Of a stretch of DNA of 8,935 nt, positions 1 to 5,940 are shown piece after piece. Made by a program: the position numbers and the translations under genes. Position 1 is the stretch's first letter. The number at the start of each line of letters is the position of its first letter. The stretch comes from Actinomycetota bacterium. Lineage in GTDB: Bacteria; Actinomycetota; Actinomycetes; Nanopelagicales; Nanopelagicaceae. The notes under the pieces were generated by a model that did not search any database, was not told the origin of the DNA, and worked only from the letters and a program-made list of their open reading frames with translations. The DNA lies in contig WLNN01000046.1 in NCBI GenBank assembly GCA_009699765.1, forward strand, positions 1-8,935, written 5' to 3'.

Positions 1-146
1 ATAGTTCCCGCAGCTTGCGCAATAGGTGCGCTCATCACAACGTTGACTGGAATAAATCCTGCAAGAAGTATGTAAACAATTGATCGAACTACGCCGACAC
101 GGAAGCGTTGCGCAGATAACTTTGTCATTGCACGACTAGATCCCAC
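1..146 (-). CDS. Exported protein, N-terminal fragment (runs off left edge)
   Basis: Read on the minus strand, an open frame enters from the right at 146 and is still open at position 1, giving 48 visible residues. The N-terminus is a signal peptide: an Arg-containing start (...QRFRVGVVR), a hydrophobic stretch (SIVYILLAGFIPVNVVM), and a plausible signal peptidase site at AQA|AG. A GTG start at 146-144 is preferred over the in-frame ATG at 128-126. The run AAAGGGGG lies 6 nt upstream of the GTG, an ideal Shine-Dalgarno distance, but about 24 nt upstream of the ATG. The mature protein is outside the window, so its function cannot be told. It reads in the same direction as the stator-like pair upstream of it, but about 180 nt of non-coding sequence with a candidate promoter separates them, so it may be an independent unit. 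Confidence 0.65.
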   Translation of the reverse strand, partial: MGSSRAMTKLSAQRFRVGVVRSIVYILLAGFIPVNVVMSAPIAQAAGT

Positions 147-259
147 GCACCACCCCCTTTCAGGCGTTAAAAACTGTCCCCACAAATCGGGGCATAATGA
201 ACTGGGAGTATGCCAAATAACGCTCAAGCGCTACAAATAGTCTTGCAATTTGGGCGATT

Positions 260-289
260 TCTATAGGACATCTTGTCCCCTATTGACAG
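260..289 (-). promoter_or_regulatory. Candidate sigma-70-type promoter for the left partial gene
   Basis: On the minus strand, CTGTCA (289-284, 4/6 match to TTGACA) is followed after 18 nt by TATAGA (265-260, 4/6 match to TATAAT). It points toward the exported-protein gene starting at 146 and would leave a leader of roughly 105-110 nt. The spacer holds a perfect GGACA-3 nt-TGTCC inverted repeat, a position where a repressor could act. The match is moderate and no better alternative was found; treat it as a candidate only. Confidence 0.3.
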
Positions 290-294
290 GGACA
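266..294. repeat. Overlapping inverted repeats built on TGTCC/GGACA
   Basis: GGACA (266-270) pairs with TGTCC (274-278) across 3 nt. The same TGTCCC (274-279) can instead pair with GGGACA (289-294) across 9 nt. The two pairings are mutually exclusive. A further TGTCCCC lies at 175-181, beside a CCCC-7 nt-GGGG repeat at 178-192. This is either a multi-site operator or a switching RNA hairpin. No T-tract follows, so it is not a convincing terminator for the gene ending at 326. Confidence 0.45.
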
Positions 295-325
295 TTTCAG
301 GCATGTGGTCTTGCCGGGTGAGGAT

Positions 326-808
326 TTACTTGGCTGAGGTGATTGTCAGATTTAGAACAACTTGTCCAGATGGAATTGTAGAGCTGGCACTCAAAATTGT
401 TGATGTGTTTTTAAAGTACGGCAAATTTAACTCTGCAATTCCTGTCGCATAACGAAGTGCTGTTTGCGTTCCACGATCTGCAGTCTCTGAATCCAGGTTG
501 TAACCACCAACAATAGAAACAGAGCTCACTGTGTATTCAGGTGGCAAGTTATTATCTTGCGCATACTTCTGCATCGCCAACATAATCGTAATCTGATCGA
601 ATTGAGTTAGCGGAATTGAATTCTTATTTACATTGACAGTTGGATCAGCTGCCGCTGCAGCAATTAAATTGGGCGAGAGGGCCGCTTCAGTTGGAACAAA
701 GGAAATAGTTGCAAGAAAGATAACTGCAATCGCCAACAACAAGTCAGCAAACATCCAGCCTGCTTGCGCAGATGGATCTTCACGGTGACGTCGTTTTTGA
801 CGAAGCAT
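326..808 (-). CDS. MotB-like small stator protein, one membrane helix plus OmpA-like domain
   Basis: This 160-residue protein begins with a basic cytoplasmic stretch (residues 1-15, RQKRRHR). One hydrophobic helix follows at about 17-38, with the pattern G-W-x-x-A-D-L-x-x-A-x-x-x-x-F-L. It lines up with the MotB helix pattern W...AD(F/L)..A...FFL, and Asp22 falls on the proton-carrying Asp of MotB. An Ala-rich linker (about 40-56) leads to a probable extracytoplasmic domain (about 65-160). Within it, residues 96-126 (VSIVGGYN ... RGTQTALRYATGIAEL) resemble a degenerate OmpA/MotB peptidoglycan-binding motif; this last match is weak. The ATG overlaps the stop of the preceding gene (TAATG at 810-806), so the two are translationally coupled and probably form one complex. 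By family knowledge such proteins partner a MotA/ExbB-like channel and use proton flow to drive work across the envelope. Flagellar, Tol, Ton or defence roles cannot be told apart here. Confidence 0.65.
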   Translation of the reverse strand: MLRQKRRHREDPSAQAGWMFADLLLAIAVIFLATISFVPTEAALSPNLIAAAAADPTVNVNKNSIPLTQFDQITIMLAMQKYAQDNNLPPEYTVSSVSIVGGYNLDSETADRGTQTALRYATGIAELNLPYFKNTSTILSASSTIPSGQVVLNLTITSAK

Positions 809-1641
809 TACTTACCGATCTTGCGAATCTCTTGGATGATATTTGCGTTATTCGGTAGTGACTTCGAAATCTTCTCAATACGCTTTGCGGCATCGTTAAG
901 CGCCTTGCTTGAAGTACGTAGATTTGCAACAGAGCGGTTTAGCGCAGAATTCATAGTGACGCTATTGACCTCGCGCTTATCGAATAGGAATGCCATAACC
1001 TCAACTGCAAGCCCGATACGTTCGCGCTCTGCATCAAGCTCTTCCTTTTCGGCGCGATCTTCAGCATTGTGAGCCATAATCGGGGTTATTAGAGTCAAGA
1101 TGATAACTGCAGCAATAATGTAAAAGTCGAGGATAGCTACCTTGCTAATGGTCCATTCCTCAGCCAAGTAACCGTAACCGTCCTCCCAGAACTGCAAGAA
1201 GTTGGCGATGGAACCTGTCTGCTTCGCTGTGTAGATAGCGAAGGCGGTAGTCGCCTTTGAGATTGCCAGCCAAGTAAGTGCCACCGGAACGAAGACGAGG
1301 ATATTTCGAAGGAGAACGAGCATCGAATAAAGTCGAGTTTCGGCTGGCTTAATAAATGCGTGAGGGAAAATCGCGAGTACATCAGTTGATGCCCAAACAA
1401 CTAAATCTTCATCGTTCTCAATTGCATCTGCAATTCCGTTTAGGTACGGATCCTTCGGCATGCGACGCTTCTTACCCCAAGCGCGAATCTTCTCTGCCAG
1501 CTCTGGATTCCCGCCTACCTTCTTACGAGAACGCGCCTTGGCTGGTGCGGCAACTTTCTTAACGACAGCCTTCTTTGCGACAGCCTTCTTTGCGACAGCC
1601 TTCTTGCGAACTGGGGTGACTTCACTCTTTGCATTTGCCAT
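808..1641 (-). CDS. Membrane protein with two hydrophobic segments and Lys-rich tail, likely MotA/ZorA-like partner
   Basis: From the ATG at 1641 the product is 277 residues. Residues 11-41 are Lys/Ala-rich with a repeated AVAKK unit, probably disordered and cytoplasmic. Residues 45-100 look soluble (NPELAEKIRAWGKKRR...). Two hydrophobic segments follow, at about 105-137 (LLRNILVFVPVALTWLAIS) and 167-190 (ILDFYIIAAVIILTLITPI). The C-terminal part (192-277) is a charged helical tail. The ATG at 1641 is chosen because a good promoter lies exactly one leaderless distance upstream. A GTG at 1701 in the same frame would add 20 residues but has no ribosome site and would place the promoter inside the gene. 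The one-base overlap with the MotB-like gene argues for an obligate partner. Assignment as the channel subunit of a stator rests on that pairing and topology, since no MotA/ExbB sequence motif was recognised with certainty. Confidence 0.6.
   Translation of the reverse strand: MANAKSEVTPVRKKAVAKKAVAKKAVVKKVAAPAKARSRKKVGGNPELAEKIRAWGKKRRMPKDPYLNGIADAIENDEDLVVWASTDVLAIFPHAFIKPAETRLYSMLVLLRNILVFVPVALTWLAISKATTAFAIYTAKQTGSIANFLQFWEDGYGYLAEEWTISKVAILDFYIIAAVIILTLITPIMAHNAEDRAEKEELDAERERIGLAVEVMAFLFDKREVNSVTMNSALNRSVANLRTSSKALNDAAKRIEKISKSLPNNANIIQEIRKIGK
1563..1607 (-). repeat. 15-bp coding tandem repeat (AVAKK units)
   Basis: The unit CGACAGCCTTCTTTG (plus strand) occurs at 1563-1577 and 1578-1592, with a diverged third copy from 1593. 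It encodes successive AVAKK-type units in the Lys/Ala-rich N-terminal tail of the membrane protein. Such low-complexity basic tails are common in actinobacterial proteins and can change length by slippage. Confidence 0.8.
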
Positions 1642-1648
1642 GAGCGGA

Positions 1649-1677
1649 AACATACCCCAACTCGCGACCCATCTCAA
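1649..1677 (-). promoter_or_regulatory. Promoter of the stator-like pair, predicted leaderless transcript
   Basis: On the minus strand, TTGAGA (1677-1672, 5/6 match to TTGACA) is followed after exactly 17 nt by TATGTT (1654-1649, 4/6 match to TATAAT). Seven nucleotides later comes the A of the ATG at 1641, so transcription would begin at or beside the start codon. There is no Shine-Dalgarno sequence before this ATG, which fits a leaderless mRNA, a common arrangement in actinobacteria. Confidence 0.6.
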
Positions 1678-1723
1678 AGGGCGCTTTTCTGCACTCTTCA
1701 CCGATATCAGCGCAAAATAAGCC

Positions 1724-1735
1724 TAAGGTTGAGCA
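1724..1735 (+). promoter_or_regulatory. -10-like element and/or weak ribosome site before the oxidoreductase
   Basis: TAAGGT (1724-1729) sits 6 nt before the ATG at 1736. It fits a TANNNT -10 box for a leaderless transcript, while the AAGG inside it (1725-1728) could act as a short Shine-Dalgarno at 7 nt spacing. No clear -35 box is present. The two readings cannot be separated from sequence. Only 94 bp separate this start from the divergent ATG at 1641. Confidence 0.3.
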
Positions 1736-2677
1736 ATGAAAGCAATTCAAATTTCCACTTTCGGCGGTCCGGATGTGATGAAGCTGGTCGAACTCGCAGA
1801 TCCGGTAGCTGGTGCGGATGAAGTTCTTCTCAATGTGACGGCTATTGGTATCAACTATGCAGATACCCATCAGACTGAAAATAGCTACCTCTCCCCTCAA
1901 CGCTTACCACTGGTGCCAGGAATAGAAGTTGTTGGAACTCATGATGGAAAACGTTACTTAGCAACTGTTTCATCCGGCGGGTATGCCGAGAAAGCTGTCG
2001 CACATAAGGGCGTTATTTTCCCGATTCCCGATAACGTGACAGATGAACAAGCGCTCTGTGTTCTTGTCCAAGGAACAACAGCATGGCACCTTCTAAAAAC
2101 TATGGCACACCTGCGCAAAGGTGAAACTGTTCTGGTTCATGCCGCTGCCGGTGGCGTTGGCACAATTGCAATTCAGCTTGCAAAGATGTGGGGTGCAACA
2201 GTTATTGCATCCACATCTTCATCAGAAAAATCTGCACTCGCAACCTCACTTGGTGCAGACCATGTAATTAATGCAAAGAGTTCCGATCTCGCTGGAGAAA
2301 TCCGCAAAGCTAATGGTGGCAAAGGCGTCGACATAGTTTTAGAGATGATTGGCGGAAAAACTTTCGATCAGAGTCTTGAGGCGCTCGGCGAATTTGGTCG
2401 AATGATTACCTTTGGAATGGCTTCTCGAACAGCGCCGACTCCGATACATCCTGGCTCATTGATGCATGGATCAAAGACGATTGCAGGTTTCTGGTTAGCA
2501 AATTGTTTCTCAAGCAAAGAATTAATGCATGATGTTGTATCTGAACTCTTTGCTCTCATTGGTTCTGGTGCGTTAAAGCCAATTATTGGCGCAACATACC
2601 CACTAAACGAAGCTGCCGGTGCTCATCGTGCAATGTTGGCACGAGAAACAACCGGCAAAATCGTTTTAAAACCTTGA
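1736..2677 (+). CDS. Zinc-independent quinone oxidoreductase (MDR superfamily)
   Basis: The 313-residue product has full length for the quinone oxidoreductase (QOR/zeta-crystallin) branch of medium-chain dehydrogenases. The N-terminal GroES-like catalytic domain includes GINYADTH (about 38-45) and the PLVPGIEVVG stretch (58-67). The Rossmann domain carries the cofactor-binding motif HAAAGGVGTIAIQLAK (135-150) and a typical LGADHVINAK (172-181). The Cys/His pattern for catalytic zinc and the four-Cys structural zinc loop are both absent, as expected for QOR enzymes, which move hydride from NADPH to quinones or other electrophilic carbonyls in the cytoplasm. The true substrate cannot be read from sequence. 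The gene is transcribed divergently from the stator-like pair and converges on the helicase gene with 14 bp between the stop codons; no hairpin terminator is visible in that gap. Confidence 0.9.
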   Translation: MKAIQISTFGGPDVMKLVELADPVAGADEVLLNVTAIGINYADTHQTENSYLSPQRLPLVPGIEVVGTHDGKRYLATVSSGGYAEKAVAHKGVIFPIPDNVTDEQALCVLVQGTTAWHLLKTMAHLRKGETVLVHAAAGGVGTIAIQLAKMWGATVIASTSSSEKSALATSLGADHVINAKSSDLAGEIRKANGGKGVDIVLEMIGGKTFDQSLEALGEFGRMITFGMASRTAPTPIHPGSLMHGSKTIAGFWLANCFSSKELMHDVVSELFALIGSGALKPIIGATYPLNEAAGAHRAMLARETTGKIVLKP

Positions 2678-2691
2678 TATCTAGTTAGGAA

Positions 2692-4899
2692 TTAGCGACG
2701 ACCACGACCTCCGCCACCGCTTCGATTTCCGCGGTAACCGCGTCCTCCGCCACCACCACTTCCACCCTTACGTGGAGCGCGCTTTGGCGTATCAACGATT
2801 GGTGGGGTGTATGGAATTCCTGAAGGTTGCTGCGCACCAGTTACTCGCATTAAATCTTCACTACCTGGCTTTACATAGACAGTAGATGGATTAACCCCTG
2901 CACGAGTTGTTAGACCCTTTACCGCTTTTTGCTGACGAGTAGTTGCAAGTGAGACAACAGTTCCTGATTCGCCAGCGCGAGCTGTACGACCTGAACGGTG
3001 TAGATAATCCTTATGATCTTGTGCTGGATCTACGTGGACAACAAGTGAGATGCCATCGACGTGGATGCCTCGCGCTGCCACATCTGTTGCCACAAGTGCC
3101 GCATTCTCTGATTCCTTAAAGAGTGCCAAGGTGCGAGTACGAACTGCTTGTGATTTTCCGCCGTGAAGAGCGCCAACTGGCACACCTGCGTGAGCAAGTT
3201 TATCTGCCAAGCGATCCGCACCTCGTTGTGTCTTAACAAAGAGAATCGTCTTTCCGTTACGTGCTGCAATTTCGGCAGTAACTTCATCTTTTTCGGATGG
3301 ATCCATCACGATAAGGAAGTGCTCCATAGTTGAAACAGATGCACGGTCATTTTGAAGTGAGTGAGTCTTTGGGTTATTTAAGTAGCGACGCACAAGTGCA
3401 TCAACACCACGATCAAGTGTCGCTGAGAACAAGAGGCGCTGGCCACCCTGCTTAGCTTGATCAAGAATTTCTTGCACCACTGGCAAGAAGCCCATATCGG
3501 CCATCTGATCAGCTTCATCAAGAACTGTGATTTGCAGTTGATCTAACTGAACTTCACCCTTGTTGAGCAAGTCAATTAGGCGACCAGGTGTTGCAACCAA
3601 AATTGCGGTGCCCTTACGCATTGCCGTGATCTGCTTTGTGTATGACATTCCACCAGCGATAACAACTGAGGCATGTCCAACTGCGCGCGCAAGCGGCAAA
3701 AGAACTTCATCAATCTGCTGCGCTAGTTCGCGAGTTGGTGTGAGGATCAATGCCAGTGGCTTATGTGGATTGGCTCGTTTTTCTGCAATGTTTGTAAGCA
3801 GTGCAAGGCTAAATGCAAGAGTTTTTCCAGAACCAGTTTGTCCTCGACCAAGAATGTCGTGACCCGCAATTGCGTCAGGAACTGTTGCAATTTGAATTGG
3901 GAAGGGACTCAGGATTCCTTGAGCGCTCAAAGCATTATCTAACGCCGCTGGAATTCCGAGATCGCGGAAACTTCGTACGACCTGGTCACCAGGGGCGGCA
4001 TCAATCAAATTGGCATCGGCCAAATTAGGAGAGATGTATGAATCATCCGCGCCAAAATCCTCTGCAACATTGCGGCCGCGAGTCTTTGAAAATGAGTGTG
4101 GCTCGCTATTTCGCCCAGTTGCGGTGCGACGATCACGAGGTGGTTTAGAGAAATCGCGAGCTGGACGCTCAGAGCGCTCGGGTCTTTCCGCACGTGCTGG
4201 CTTGTCGAATGTGCGAGCAGGCTTGTCAAATGTACGAGCTGGCTTATCGAATGTACGCTTTTCGCGAGGAGCATCATCGGTGCGACGTGCTGGACGATCA
4301 CTACTTACTGGACGATTGCTACGTACCGGACGATCAGATGGACGACGCTCTGGTCTTTCTGTTCGGACTGGTCGTTCTGTTCGTTCAGCTGGACGACGCT
4401 CTGGTCGTTCATTGCGCTCTGCTACAAACTTTGCTGCACGGCTCTTCGGCTTATCGCCCTTGTTAAATACGCGCTCTGATGCACTCTGACGAGGATTGCC
4501 TTTTGGCGCACCCTCAATCTCCTTAGACTTTGATGCAGTCTGCTTTTGAAAACGAGCTGCACGAAGCTTCGAACGATCAGTTAAACGTGACTCTTTGCGT
4601 GTTGCAGGGACTGCATCACGATCTGAGTAGCGAACATTTGTTGTCGGCGTAAATTCACGTGGTTTTCTTGTTGAAGAAGATTTAGGTGCCGAATTTCTTG
4701 GTGCAGGAGTTCTCGTTGTTGAAGATTTAGTTACAGCAGATTTCGTTACCGCTGTCTTGCGTGGTGAGGCCTTTGAAGTTGTACGTGGTGCAGGAGCAGC
4801 TTTTTTCGCTGCCTTTGCAACTACTGCACGGCGGGGTTTCCCCTTTGAGGCAGCACGACGGGCTTTTCCGGGCGCGGTTGTACGCTTTTGTAAAGTCAT
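2692..4899 (-). CDS. DEAD-box ATP-dependent RNA helicase with long disordered tails
   Basis: The 735-residue protein contains a complete helicase core. Motifs in order are: Q motif (Phe311, Gln336), motif I GQTGSGKT (353-360), Ia PTRELAQQ (388-395), GG (416-417), Ib TPGR (437-440), II DEAD (461-464), III SAT (492-494), V TDVAARGIHVD (605-615) and VI HRSGRTARAG (634-643). It should unwind short RNA duplexes with ATP, in ribosome assembly or mRNA turnover. The core is flanked by about 300 basic, low-complexity residues at the N-terminus (Lys/Ala-rich, then Arg/Glu/Pro-rich with three TFDKPAR repeats). A Gly/Arg-rich tail (711-735) is typical of nonspecific RNA binding. The N-terminal extension is unusually long for a bacterial DEAD-box protein. 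The ATG at 4899 has AGGA 10 nt upstream and a strong promoter further back. The family subtype (RhlE, DeaD or other) is not settled; the Arg/Gly tail favours an RhlE-like type. Confidence 0.93.
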   Translation of the reverse strand: MTLQKRTTAPGKARRAASKGKPRRAVVAKAAKKAAPAPRTTSKASPRKTAVTKSAVTKSSTTRTPAPRNSAPKSSSTRKPREFTPTTNVRYSDRDAVPATRKESRLTDRSKLRAARFQKQTASKSKEIEGAPKGNPRQSASERVFNKGDKPKSRAAKFVAERNERPERRPAERTERPVRTERPERRPSDRPVRSNRPVSSDRPARRTDDAPREKRTFDKPARTFDKPARTFDKPARAERPERSERPARDFSKPPRDRRTATGRNSEPHSFSKTRGRNVAEDFGADDSYISPNLADANLIDAAPGDQVVRSFRDLGIPAALDNALSAQGILSPFPIQIATVPDAIAGHDILGRGQTGSGKTLAFSLALLTNIAEKRANPHKPLALILTPTRELAQQIDEVLLPLARAVGHASVVIAGGMSYTKQITAMRKGTAILVATPGRLIDLLNKGEVQLDQLQITVLDEADQMADMGFLPVVQEILDQAKQGGQRLLFSATLDRGVDALVRRYLNNPKTHSLQNDRASVSTMEHFLIVMDPSEKDEVTAEIAARNGKTILFVKTQRGADRLADKLAHAGVPVGALHGGKSQAVRTRTLALFKESENAALVATDVAARGIHVDGISLVVHVDPAQDHKDYLHRSGRTARAGESGTVVSLATTRQQKAVKGLTTRAGVNPSTVYVKPGSEDLMRVTGAQQPSGIPYTPPIVDTPKRAPRKGGSGGGGGRGYRGNRSGGGGRGRR
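4192..4254 (-). repeat. Three 21-bp tandem repeats encoding TFDKPAR
   Basis: Three in-frame 21-bp units encode TFDKPAR at helicase residues 216-236. The copies differ at several silent positions (for example TTGTCGAA, TTGTCAAA and TTATCGAA on the plus strand), so the peptide has been kept while the DNA diverged. This suggests selection on the repeated peptide and not a very recent duplication. Confidence 0.85.
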
Positions 4900-5037
4900 T
4901 TTTAAGTTTTCCTATCGAGAGATCAAGCGCGTCTCGATTAGGAGGAACCTCTGTGGGCTCACCAGGGTGGAGATAAGACTCGCAAGAAGAGCCTGAATTA
5001 GGCTCATTATTGGGGTTGTGCAATGCATCTGGGATGC
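4900..5037 (-). promoter_or_regulatory. Structured 5' leader of the DEAD-box helicase mRNA
   Basis: From the predicted start near 5037 the helicase mRNA would carry about 138 untranslated nt. Two perfect inverted repeats lie in it. One is GAGCCT-5 nt-AGGCTC at 5005-4989. The other is ATCGAGA-11 nt-TCTCGAT at 4938-4914, whose last base lies one nucleotide before the AGGA ribosome site (4912-4909). Between them, UUCCUCC could also pair with the AGGA site. This layout suggests control of translation by RNA structure, as reported for leaders of cold-induced or self-regulated helicase genes in other bacteria; that role is inference. No known riboswitch class was recognised. Confidence 0.45.
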
Positions 5038-5043
5038 GGGCTA

Positions 5044-5072
5044 ATTATATCGCGAAGACCTCTATTTGCGAA
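5044..5072 (-). promoter_or_regulatory. Promoter of the DEAD-box helicase gene
   Basis: On the minus strand a perfect TATAAT (5049-5044) follows TTCGCA (5072-5067, 4/6 match to TTGACA) with a 17-nt spacer. It is the best -10 box seen in the window and fixes a transcription start near 5037. Confidence 0.6.
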
Positions 5073-5240
5073 ATTAGTCATCCAGGTCACAAAAAGTACT
5101 GATTTACAAGGACTTTGTGATGCAAAGAATATTTCTGAAAGTGCTACCACTCACGATTTTACTATTTCGCATTATGACGCGATGCGAAGATGCACGTGTT
5201 AGAAAATTTTATTTGAGTGCATGGAGAGGCGCAAAACAAG
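5073..5240 (+). other. Intergenic region upstream of the secreted-protein operon
   Basis: This stretch lies between the helicase promoter and the first secreted-protein gene. It holds a small CTTTG-5 nt-CAAAG inverted repeat (5113-5127) and an AT-rich block (5200-5215). TACTAT (5160-5165) is a possible -10 box, without a good -35. GGAGAGG (5223-5229) is the likely ribosome site for the ATG at 5241, at a somewhat long 11-nt spacing. No convincing promoter or small gene was found, although the operon must start here if it is transcribed on its own. Confidence 0.3.
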
Positions 5241-5900
5241 ATGAAAAGAAATTTTATTCTCAAAGTAATTGCAGTTACCGCGGTAGCTTCGCTTTCAGCA
5301 ATCACATTTATTGGTTCGGCATCAGCTGCAACAAAATCAATCACTTGCTACAAAGGAACACAGAGCAAAGTTGTTAAAGCTGCAGCTCCAAAATGTCCAA
5401 CTGGTTGGAGTACCAAGAAGCCAGTTGTAAAACCCACAAAGGGCGCAGCAGCAGGCGCGGTTCCAATTGTCATGAATGCAACATACAAAGGAAAGATTTC
5501 AGCACTTTGGTCAGAGAGCAGTATCGACGCATCAGTCACTGGTTCCTCTATTACAAATAATGGTGGACTAACAGATCTCGTCGGTTCAGGTAGTTATGCA
5601 TCTCAAGAAGGCGACAAGTGCATCACTCTTGCAGGCGAAGCAACTCTTAAGGGTGGAACCGATTCTCTCAAGCTCGAATTTTTAACACCTAAATCAACTG
5701 CTTGCGGCAAAGATGCTGACGGGCCAACTTCGGTTGAGATTAGTGGTCAAGCCCGAATCACCGGTGGTTCTGGCAAATACGTAGGTGCAACTGGAACTCT
5801 CAAAGTTGAAGGCTCATTTGCAAGTAAGCACCCAGCTAATGGAGTCACTGAAAAAGTTGATCTGACACTCACACTTTCAGGAAATATCGTCACAAAGTAA
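5241..5900 (+). CDS. Secreted beta-rich protein with CYKG...KCPxGW module
   Basis: From the ATG at 5241 the product is 219 residues. A GTG at 5217 would add 8 residues before a normal signal peptide, and the GGAGAGG ribosome site lies after that GTG, so the ATG is preferred. The signal peptide (1-29) has a KRN start, a hydrophobic core and an ASA|AT cleavage site. Next comes a short module with two Cys (C36, C52: ITCYKG ... APKCPTGW) and a Lys/Pro linker. A beta-rich domain fills about 75-219, with the pattern GGSGKYVGATGTLKVEGSF (175-193), the type seen in many secreted barrel-like proteins, and a second Cys pair (C127, C155). It is probably exported by Sec and either released or held at the surface. 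No enzymatic residues are evident and the function is unknown. It is the first of three exported proteins in a row, 40 nt before the next. Confidence 0.8.
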   Translation: MKRNFILKVIAVTAVASLSAITFIGSASAATKSITCYKGTQSKVVKAAAPKCPTGWSTKKPVVKPTKGAAAGAVPIVMNATYKGKISALWSESSIDASVTGSSITNNGGLTDLVGSGSYASQEGDKCITLAGEATLKGGTDSLKLEFLTPKSTACGKDADGPTSVEISGQARITGGSGKYVGATGTLKVEGSFASKHPANGVTEKVDLTLTLSGNIVTK

Positions 5901-5940
5901 TCGCAATTCGCGAATACCGACATAAAAAAAGGAGCAGAAA

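Noticed and set aside
764..1072. Plus-strand open frame of 102 codons across the stator-like pair
   Set aside because: It overlaps both coherent minus-strand genes and has no start signal or recognisable content.
326..1641. Calling the stator-like pair a Zorya defence system
   Set aside because: No ZorC, ZorD or ZorE gene is visible, and the similarity rests on the membrane-helix motif and gene pairing only; kept as one of several possibilities.
1642..1701. Upstream extension of the membrane-protein gene to a GTG at 1701
   Set aside because: No ribosome site, and a good promoter for a leaderless start at 1641 lies inside the extension.
2678..2691. Terminator between the convergent oxidoreductase and helicase genes
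   Set aside because: Only 14 bp without any stem-loop; a small inverted repeat at 2730-2742 is part of the helicase Gly/Arg coding sequence.
4192..4254. Three 21-bp repeats considered as a CRISPR or iteron array
   Set aside because: Units are contiguous, in frame and without spacers; they encode TFDKPAR within the helicase.
4010..4489. Long plus-strand open frames opposite the helicase N-terminus
   Set aside because: They mirror the biased Arg/Pro/Lys codons of the helicase; no ribosome site and no family resemblance, only low-complexity sequence.
5217..5240. GTG start at 5217 for the first secreted protein
   Set aside because: It would add a hydrophilic piece before a standard signal peptide, and the GGAGAGG ribosome site lies downstream of it.
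5117..5377. Plus-strand open frame of 86 codons before and into the first secreted protein
   Set aside because: It overlaps the signal peptide gene out of frame, lacks a ribosome site, and its product looks random.
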